A stretch of 11,556 nucleotides of DNA from Dasania sp051277005 (GTDB lineage: Bacteria; Pseudomonadota; Gammaproteobacteria; Pseudomonadales; Dasaniaceae), in the NCBI GenBank assembly GCA_051277005.1, contig JBNMPS010000093.1, positions 1-11,556 of the forward strand. Reading direction: 5' to 3'. Shown piece by piece: positions 6,780 through 11,556 of this stretch (position 1 is its first letter; each line of letters begins with the position of its first letter). The translations under genes were made by a program, and so were the position numbers. The notes under the pieces were generated by a model. The model did not search any database, was not told the origin of the DNA, and worked only from the letters and a program-made list of their open reading frames with translations.

Positions 6780-8987
6780 ATGAATGTAATGCGCTGCCTC
6801 GCCGCCACGCTAATGCTCTTATTGCTACCCACACTGGCATTTTCACAAACTATTGAGGGCGCTCTGACGGGTTCTAAAAAAGTACCTGATGTACGTGTGA
6901 TTATTGATATATCGGGCAGCATGAAACTGAATGACCCAAACAACCTTCGCCGACCAGCATTAGAGCTGCTGGTTAAATTATTTCCTGAGCATGCCAAAGC
7001 GGGAGTATGGACTTTTGGCCAATGGGTAAATATGTTGGTTAAGCACGGCCCTATCGACGATAAATGGCGTGATCAAGCTATTTTGGCCGCTCAAAAAATT
7101 AACTCTGTAGCGCTCTATACCAATATTCCTCTCGCCCTTGAAAAAGCGGCAATGAATCTCGACAAGCTTGACCCTAACGATGACACCCACATGATTTTAT
7201 TGACCGACGGCATGGTCGATATATCTAAATCTACGGCAGAAAACACGGCCGCCAGAAGCCGTATTATCAACACAATATTACCTCGCCTGCGTAAAGCGGG
7301 GATTACTATTCATACCGTTGCCTTGTCTAAAAATGCCGACAGTGAACTGATGGAGCGTCTAGCTGTTGAAACCAATGGCCTCACCGCCGTTGCCGAAACA
7401 GCAGAGCAGCTCATGGAAGTCTTTTTACAGGCCTTTGATGCCGCGGCACCTGCTGAGCAGCTCCCACTCGAAGGTAATAAGTTTATTGTTGATTCTAGTA
7501 TTGAGGAATTTACGGCGCTTATCTTTAAGCAGAAAGGTAGTGCTGATGCGGTGTTAATTTCTCCTAACAGTCAGCGCTCTAGCGAAGCTGACTATGATAG
7601 TGACACTAACTGGTATAGCGACCAAAACTACGAGCTCATAACCGTTAAATCACCTCATGAAGGTGAATGGACTATTGCTGCCGATTTAGTGCCAGGTAGC
7701 CGTGTAACCATAGTGAGCAACCTCTCATTGGTTGTCTCTCGCTTGGCTGCAAGTATGTTTGTGGGTGAAGATAGCGAGCTTTCCGTACTATTACAGGAGC
7801 GAGGTAAAACTATTCGTGACAAAAACTTACTCTCACTTGTCGACCTGCAAGTGTCGGTAACACGTCGGGATGACGACCAGCAATGGCAGTTTTCTTTAAC
7901 CGACGAACTCCCCGTACCCAGTAATGGCTTGTTTGCAGGTGATTTAGGCATGCTTGCTGAGGCTGGTATTTATGATATTAGTATTATAGCCGACGGTAAA
8001 AGCTTTAAGCGCGAACAAAAACAAACGGTTGCCGTTAGAGAAACGTTTGATATAAAAGCTACGTCTACGCAAGAGACTCCCCCCAGCCATACAGTGACTT
8101 TATTTGCACAAAACCCTGCCATTGATACCAAAGGTTCATCGGTATTGGCACGAGTTAAGCGGCCTGATGGCAGCAGTGCCTTAAAAGCGGTTGACGTTAT
8201 AGAACAGAGAACTTGGCAGTTATCGTTGCAAAGCGTTAAGCAGACGGGCGTTTATGAAGTGAGTTTTGAGGCAACCGGCCAATATCACGGTGGTGGACGG
8301 TTTGACTTTACGTCTGAGTCAGTACAAATCAATCACGTACTACCGGGCTCCGATCCCATTATACAAGAGCCCGAACCCGTTATTGAGCCGGAGCCTGTTG
8401 TTGAGGAGGTAGCTGAGCCTGAAGTTGAAGCAGTAGTTGAACCCGAGACTAAGCTTGAAGAGCCAGAGGAGAAGGCTACAGATGGCCTGACAATGGCTGA
8501 TATTGTACTCTATATTGGTATTGCGATAGGTAATATTCTCACTATAGGCCTAGGGTACATGGCTTATAAAATGGTTGCCGGCGCAGGCGGCTCCGATATT
8601 TTAGAGGGCGATGACGATATTGAAATTGATGACGATATCGACGTCGATGAAACAGAAGAAACAGAAACACCTGAGGCGGCAGTTCCTATCGCAGAACCTA
8701 AAGCAAGCCCTGAGCCAGCACAGCCCCCTGAGCCAGAGACTGCCACTGAGCCTGCCGCAGAGGTCGACACTGAACTTGATTTAGGCGAACCAGCTGATAT
8801 GGACGAGGCGGAAGCACCACCCTCTCTAGAGCCAGAGTCCACGCCGAAACCTGTAGAGGAAGAGGTAGAAATTGACGTTGATTTAGAGACTGAAGTCGGC
8901 TTTGATATTGATGATAGCGATATTGAAGATGTTGATGATATTTTAGACTTGCCTGATGACGCTGTCGATATAGAGCCCGAAAAATAA
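6780..8987 (+). CDS. Membrane-anchored VWA-domain protein with acidic cytoplasmic tail
   Basis: A 735-residue predicted single-span membrane protein. Residues 1-22 are a signal peptide (cleavage near AFS-QT). A von Willebrand A domain (about 36-220) has a complete metal-ion adhesion site: DISGS (43-47), Thr114 and TDG (142-144, Asp143). Residues 235-520 look like beta-rich domains; the part around 235-360 resembles the TIGR03503-type proteins I know from gammaproteobacteria, but I cannot run the search. A Pro/Glu/Val-rich stretch (526-562) leads to one membrane helix (about 572-598). The remaining ~135 residues are dominated by Asp, Glu, Pro, Ala and Ile, with three Lys and no Arg or His. The expected topology is VWA domain in the periplasm and acidic tail in the cytoplasm. 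Role unknown; binding a periplasmic protein in a metal-dependent way is inference. GAGTAA lies before the ATG; a second ATG at 6789 is possible. Confidence 0.85.
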   Translation: MNVMRCLAATLMLLLLPTLAFSQTIEGALTGSKKVPDVRVIIDISGSMKLNDPNNLRRPALELLVKLFPEHAKAGVWTFGQWVNMLVKHGPIDDKWRDQAILAAQKINSVALYTNIPLALEKAAMNLDKLDPNDDTHMILLTDGMVDISKSTAENTAARSRIINTILPRLRKAGITIHTVALSKNADSELMERLAVETNGLTAVAETAEQLMEVFLQAFDAAAPAEQLPLEGNKFIVDSSIEEFTALIFKQKGSADAVLISPNSQRSSEADYDSDTNWYSDQNYELITVKSPHEGEWTIAADLVPGSRVTIVSNLSLVVSRLAASMFVGEDSELSVLLQERGKTIRDKNLLSLVDLQVSVTRRDDDQQWQFSLTDELPVPSNGLFAGDLGMLAEAGIYDISIIADGKSFKREQKQTVAVRETFDIKATSTQETPPSHTVTLFAQNPAIDTKGSSVLARVKRPDGSSALKAVDVIEQRTWQLSLQSVKQTGVYEVSFEATGQYHGGGRFDFTSESVQINHVLPGSDPIIQEPEPVIEPEPVVEEVAEPEVEAVVEPETKLEEPEEKATDGLTMADIVLYIGIAIGNILTIGLGYMAYKMVAGAGGSDILEGDDDIEIDDDIDVDETEETETPEAAVPIAEPKASPEPAQPPEPETATEPAAEVDTELDLGEPADMDEAEAPPSLEPESTPKPVEEEVEIDVDLETEVGFDIDDSDIEDVDDILDLPDDAVDIEPEK

Positions 8988-9011
8988 CAACCGTGCATAA
9001 TCCATAATAAA

Positions 9012-9040
9012 ACGCCCTGTTTATTCGTTAAACAGGGCGT
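9012..9040. terminator. Hairpin terminator, probably bidirectional
   Basis: ACGCCCTGTTTA (9012-9023), loop TTCGT, and the exact complement TAAACAGGGCGT (9029-9040) form a perfect 12-bp stem 25 bases after the VWA stop. The plus-strand tail is only moderately T-rich (CTTGCATGTTT). Read from the minus strand the stem is followed by TTTTATTAT, a better U-tract, so it may also stop transcripts coming from the DUF1287 gene through the repeat array. Confidence 0.85.
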
Positions 9041-9166
9041 CTTGCATGTTTGCTGATGATAATAAATTTGAAATAGGCACAGGTTGATGTGTTAACCACG
9101 CCGCTAATAACGGCCCCTTTATGTGTTTCGCCTTTCGTGAAAAGCGATACAAAATACAAGACCTTT

Positions 9167-9629
9167 ACGTCATTCCGGCTGTCTTTTAGCCGGAATCCAA
9201 TCGCTGAAACATGGATACCGGCTTTCACCGGCATGACGCAAAATATCCTGGACGTCATTCCGGCAGTTTTTTAGGCGGAATCCAATCGCTGAAACATGGA
9301 TACCGGCTTTCGTCGGCATGACGCGTAAATATCCTTACGTCATTCCGGCAGTCTTTTAGCCAGAATCTAATCGCTGAAACATGGATACCGGCTTCCGCCG
9401 GCATGACGCGTAAATATCCTTACGTCATTCCGGCAGTCTTTTAGCCGGAATCCAATCGCTGAAACATGGATACCGGCTTTCACCGGCATGACGCAAAATA
9501 TCCTGGACGTCATTCCGGCAGTCTTTTAGCCGGAATCCAATCGCTGAAACATGGATACCGGCTTTCGCCGGTATGACGCAAAATATCCTTACGTCATCCG
9601 GCTTTCGCCGGCCCGGTATGACGCAAAAC
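9167..9629. repeat. Tandem array of 85-bp palindromic units (REP/BIME-like)
   Basis: Five near-identical units begin with ACGTCATTCCGGC at 9167, 9252, 9337, 9422 and 9507 (period exactly 85 until the last, 84). A sixth at 9591 has lost its middle. Each unit is a nested palindrome: outer CGTCAT/ATGACG, hairpin one ATTCCGGC-9 nt-GCCGGAAT, an ATCCA/TGGAT pair round ATCGCTGAAACA, and hairpin two ACCGGC-TTTC-GCCGGT (fully paired in unit five, 9555-9574). This layout is like the dispersed palindromes common in proteobacteria. The 602 bases between the terminator hairpin and the DUF1287 stop contain no credible gene; the only open frames are translations of the repeats. Bases 9041-9166 show nothing recognisable. 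Confidence 0.97.
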
Positions 9630-9648
9630 AGGAAGGTGGCTTTTAGGG

Positions 9649-10266
9649 CTATAGCCCCTCGGCTACCCGATTATATTTTTTTGGCACATACCTGTAATGC
9701 CCAGTGATCTTGTAGGAGAAGAGCATATCATCTAGCTTTGGCCCCGCACCAATATTGTGAACGATAAGCGGGTTGCTAGTGCTGGCTGATAATTTATTAG
9801 TGACAATTCCAATATGTGGGAGGTTGTCGGGTACCATCCATGTGACGATGTCACCGGCAGCGTAATCTTGTTTGTTAGTTGATATGGCCAGCTTTACACC
9901 ATGCCTAGTGAAATAGGTTTGCAAATTGGGAACACGGCGGTGATCTATGTTTCTGTCTGTGCTCTTAAGACCCCAAATCCGTTTTGAAGGGTAACTATTG
10001 AAATTTGCAGCCATATCATCATGGATTAATTTTTGAAGGTCAGTGCCAATTGTACGATATGTCCTGATTATGACATCCGTGCAAACACCGATGTTTGGAG
10101 CCACATCGCCTCTAGGGTAAGGGATAGAAAAGTATGAGCCATCATAAGTGACTTCATGGGTGGTCCGCTCAATGGCAGCCGCAACAAGGTCACTCTCAAA
10201 GCTCTGGGCAAAAGAGCTTTGAGAGGAAAGGATAGCAAGTATGAAAATGAGTTTTGTTATAATCAT
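9649..10266 (-). CDS. DUF1287 secreted protein (NlpC/P60-like fold, putative peptidoglycan hydrolase)
   Basis: A 205-residue exported protein. Residues 1-20 are a signal peptide ending SSFA-QS. The mature part carries the DUF1287 hallmarks: PRGDVAPNIGVCTDVIIRTYR (within 51-71), DHRRVPNLQTYF (108-119), AGDIVTW (137-143), PHIGIV (150-155) and VHNIGAGP (169-176). Cys62 and His151 occupy the positions expected for a Cys-His catalytic pair of an NlpC/P60-like fold; this and a murein-directed activity are inferred from family resemblance. The ATG at 10266 follows a strong AAAAGGAG, but at 12 bases, longer than usual. It is transcribed alone on the minus strand, convergent with the VWA gene, and its stop codon lies within the palindrome GGGCTATAGCCC (9646-9657). 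The gap upstream holds the transposase relic, so the gene may have arrived by insertion there. Confidence 0.88.
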   Translation of the reverse strand: MIITKLIFILAILSSQSSFAQSFESDLVAAAIERTTHEVTYDGSYFSIPYPRGDVAPNIGVCTDVIIRTYRTIGTDLQKLIHDDMAANFNSYPSKRIWGLKSTDRNIDHRRVPNLQTYFTRHGVKLAISTNKQDYAAGDIVTWMVPDNLPHIGIVTNKLSASTSNPLIVHNIGAGPKLDDMLFSYKITGHYRYVPKKYNRVAEGL

Positions 10267-10341
10267 ATTTGAAAAAAACTCCTTTTGATAAATCTGGTAC
10301 GCACAGTAATGTTGTTATTAGACGATAACTACATAATACAT

Positions 10342-10513
10342 CATTAAAACAAGCGCATGAATTGAAGCTTGAGTTTTTTTGCGGGCTTCATTGAGCTTAT
10401 CCAGATAAAAGGCATAATCCAGATCATCAAAGAAACACGCCCGAGGATTGTTCCGCGCTGAATGAGGTGGTGATTGCAACCGGGAACATAAAAGACGGGG
10501 GGAGACGAGCTAT
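10342..10513 (-). pseudogene. N-terminal fragment of a REP-associated tyrosine transposase (RAYT, Y1_Tnp)
   Basis: On the minus strand the sequence carries the conserved N terminus of RAYT transposases in broken frames. First comes VPGCNHHLIQRG, then, after a one-base shift, NPRACFFDDLDYAFYLDKL, continuing NEARKKTQASIHALVLM. Restoring one A (GGAC to GGAAAC opposite 10450-10454) rejoins them as ...IQRGNNPRACFFDD.... The upstream codons GCT CGT CTC CCC look like the usual (M)ARLPR start, but the expected ATG is ATA (10513-10511), and the C-run and T-run each seem one base too long. Homology stops at VLM (10342); the HxH motif and catalytic Tyr are absent. It is therefore a dead 5' fragment. RAYTs mobilise or maintain REP palindromes, so its presence near the 9167-9629 array is notable. 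The rest of the gap 10267-10667 holds the attC-like site. Confidence 0.85.
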
Positions 10514-10552
10514 AACAATGACCTTTCCTTGGGAGTTAAAACATAGCCAGAT

Positions 10553-10660
10553 GTTAAACCGCTTAACAGTTTTTGGCTACGCGCTTTTGTGCATTTCGCT
10601 TCGCTACATTTTTGCGTAAAATCACGACACAAAAAATTACCGGTTACATAAGCGTTGGTA
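10553..10660 (+). repeat. attC-like imperfect palindrome (left of the M23 gene)
   Basis: AAC-C-GCTTA (10557-10565) pairs with TAAGCGTT (10649-10656) over 8 bp with one extrahelical C, and TTTTGTG (10585-10591) pairs with CACAAAA (10628-10634). A TTCGCTTCGC-type segment lies in the apical part. The outer AAC/GTT triplets, single bulged base, length (about 105 bases) and the start codon 12 bases after the GTT fit an integron attC site. The RYYYAAC/GTTRRRY cores are not well kept and no integrase gene is in view, so this is tentative. Confidence 0.35.
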
Positions 10661-10667
10661 AATCGTT

Positions 10668-11189
10668 ATGAAACGAAGATATAAATTATTAATTGGGATT
10701 TTAAGCTTTATTGCCATTGGGTTTATTGTGCCCGAACGAAAAGTTGTTCCTGTAGAGGGGGCAACACGCAGCGACTGGCATAAGGATAGTTTTTGGTACG
10801 AGCCGTGGGGTAGTTCAGGTGTTCATAAAGGCGTAGATGTTTTTGCAAGTAGGGGTACTAATGTACTCGCGTCTACTAATATGCTTGTATTGTATAAAGG
10901 TACTATTAATAAGGGTGGCAATGTTGTGGTTGGGCTCGGCCCAAAATGGCGAATTCATTATTTTGCCCACTTAGCATCAATAGGCCATGAGGCCGGGTGT
11001 TTAGTCTCCGTCGGTAGAGTGATCGGTACGGTTGGGGATACTGGCAATGCTAAGGGCAAGCAGCCCCATCTACATTACTCAATATTGAGCCTTTTGCCGT
11101 TACCTTGGTTAATTGATTTTAGCTCTCAAGGGTACAAAAAGGCCTTTTATTTAAATCCAATAAGGTATTTTTCTGGTGCAAACGTATAA
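10668..11189 (+). CDS. Small membrane-anchored M23 (LytM) peptidase
   Basis: A 173-residue protein with an N-terminal hydrophobic segment (residues 7-22, preceded by KRR) that is either a signal anchor or an uncleaved signal peptide. The rest is a minimal M23 zinc metallopeptidase domain: HKGVD (His53, Asp57), YFAHL (His101) and HLH (134-136). The zinc ligands would be His53, Asp57 and His136, with His101 as the catalytic partner, so the site is complete and probably active on peptide cross-links of peptidoglycan in the periplasm. There is no coiled coil or LysM domain as in EnvC/NlpD types. The ATG at 10668 has no convincing Shine-Dalgarno, and the leader is very short if the flanking palindromes are recombination sites. 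Codon use is AT-rich like its neighbours. The stop overlaps the first bases of the right-hand palindrome. Confidence 0.9.
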   Translation: MKRRYKLLIGILSFIAIGFIVPERKVVPVEGATRSDWHKDSFWYEPWGSSGVHKGVDVFASRGTNVLASTNMLVLYKGTINKGGNVVVGLGPKWRIHYFAHLASIGHEAGCLVSVGRVIGTVGDTGNAKGKQPHLHYSILSLLPLPWLIDFSSQGYKKAFYLNPIRYFSGANV

Positions 11190-11290
11190 ACAGCACCAAT
11201 CGACGTTTTGGTCTTCGCTTCGTTTTTGGGTGGCTTCGCCGCTTTACCCCAAATACACTAAAACTAAAACGCAATTGTTACGGGTGTGTT
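11189..11290 (+). repeat. attC-like imperfect palindrome (right of the M23 gene)
   Basis: A 102-base nested palindrome. AACA-G-CACC (11189-11197) pairs with GGTGTGTT (11283-11290) over 8 bp with one extrahelical G. CAAT (11197-11200) faces ATTG (11274-11277); CGTTTTGGT (11204-11212) pairs with ACTAAAACG (11263-11271) apart from one G-T; TTTGGG (11225-11230) pairs with CCCAAA (11248-11253); GGC-TTC-GCC (11232-11240) caps it. This looks more like an integron attC than the left-hand copy: several stems, a single bulge, AAC/GTT ends. The R-box consensus is imperfect. It is too long and lacks a U-tract for a simple terminator. Confidence 0.45.
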
Positions 11291-11314
11291 AGCACGTGGA
11301 GTTACCCTTGAAAT

Positions 11315-11556
11315 ATGTATAAAATAAAACTTATCATATTGTTGTTTTCTATCGCCTTGGACATTGAGGCTCTTGCGCTTGAGCTACCTACTAGCGCCCG
11401 AGCGGAAAGATCCATTGCAAGTGTAGAGCCGTCTTTGAAAAAGGAGCTATCGAATCTAGGTCTTAAATATGGGGCACCAATATTTATCCGTATCTTTAAG
11501 GACCCCGGAGTTCTTGAGGTTTGGGTTGAGTCCAATGATGGCACATTCGTAAATTT
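11315..11556 (+). CDS. YafK-like L,D-transpeptidase-family protein, 5' part
   Basis: Open from ATG 11315 to the window edge: 80 codons plus two bases, so the gene is cut by the window. Residues 1-21 form a signal peptide (MYKIKLIILLFSIALDIEALA). The mature start has the amphipathic SARAERSIASVEPSLKKEL, then LGLKYGAPIFIRIFKDPGVLEVWV with an aromatic/acidic strand and GTFV. The segment GxPxxIRIFK...LEVWV is the entry to the YkuD-type domain of YafK (DpaA) proteins, which in E. coli cleave the link between Braun lipoprotein and peptidoglycan. The catalytic Cys/His lie beyond the window, so activity cannot be judged. The start lies 24 bases after the right-hand palindrome, and I see no good Shine-Dalgarno. 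Confidence 0.75.
   Translation, partial: MYKIKLIILLFSIALDIEALALELPTSARAERSIASVEPSLKKELSNLGLKYGAPIFIRIFKDPGVLEVWVESNDGTFVN

Noticed and set aside
8564..8998. 144-codon minus-strand ORF rich in Ser
   Set aside because: It is the complement of the Asp/Glu-rich tail of the VWA gene, where GAT/GAA-type codons give Ser-rich antisense frames.
9028..9274. Open frames on both strands (61 and 76 codons) in the repeat region
   Set aside because: They translate the palindromic repeats, giving the familiar MPVKAGIH / WIPAFTGMT type peptides; no ribosome-binding site or family resemblance.
9167..9629. Possible CRISPR array
   Set aside because: The whole 85-bp unit repeats with no unique spacers, and each unit contains two hairpins; no cas genes are near.
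9646..9657. Palindrome GGGCTATAGCCC at the end of the DUF1287 gene as its terminator
   Set aside because: The stem would be only five pairs with a two-base loop, and no U-tract follows on the minus strand; the 9012-9040 hairpin is a better candidate.
10314..10329. GTTAT-6 nt-ATAAC near-palindrome as an operator or recombination core upstream of the DUF1287 gene
   Set aside because: Only five matching pairs in an AT-rich stretch; not distinguishable from chance.
10521..10567. GTTAAAC and GCTTAAC as a back-to-back pair of integron core sites
   Set aside because: Their order and 1-base spacing do not fit one attC; the pairing of AACCGCTTA with TAAGCGTT 90 bases away is the better reading.
11302..11544. 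80-codon minus-strand ORF at the right edge
   Set aside because: It lies opposite the YafK-like gene, whose plus-strand frame has a signal peptide and family motifs; the antisense product has neither.

Overview
The window looks like the chromosome of a gammaproteobacterium with moderate GC content. The evidence is the 4.5S RNA–dnaX–ybaB–recR core followed by rnd and the ycgL/ycgN pair, families I know mainly from Gammaproteobacteria. The protein sequences suggest a marine, Cellvibrionales-like lineage, but I cannot name a species.

Layout. Positions 1-269 hold the decayed 5' part of an unrecognised minus-strand gene. A DUF4136-type lipoprotein gene (386-937) follows, preceded by a perfect 11-bp inverted repeat. 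The SRP RNA gene ffs (1000-1113) and dnaX (1255-3279) come next. dnaX carries a complete-looking programmed -1 frameshift cassette for making the short gamma subunit. A 105-bp imperfect palindrome separates dnaX from a tight plus-strand run: ybaB, recR, rnd, ycgL, ycgN and a small membrane protein (3470-6658). A large gene then encodes a VWA-domain protein with one membrane span and a very acidic C-terminal tail (6780-8987). A strong hairpin closes this block at 9012-9040.

The last 2.5 kb is a variable region. It starts with a tandem array of 85-bp palindromic units (9167-9629) and a minus-strand DUF1287 secreted protein. Then comes a frameshifted N-terminal fragment of a REP-associated tyrosine transposase (RAYT, 10342-10513), which no intact ORF reveals. 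A small M23 peptidase gene follows, bracketed by two attC-like imperfect palindromes. The window ends inside a YafK-like L,D-transpeptidase-family gene (from 11315). The three intact or partial genes here all encode predicted exported proteins likely to act on peptidoglycan.

How the genes fit together. The left block is housekeeping: protein targeting (ffs), replication clamp loading (dnaX), recombinational repair (recR, with ybaB) and RNA 3' maturation (rnd). The right block looks like accessory DNA assembled by mobile-element activity (REP/RAYT, possibly integron-type cassettes) and carrying envelope enzymes. The observations most worth checking are the dnaX frameshift signal, the RAYT relic beside a palindromic tandem array, and the attC-like sites around the M23 gene.
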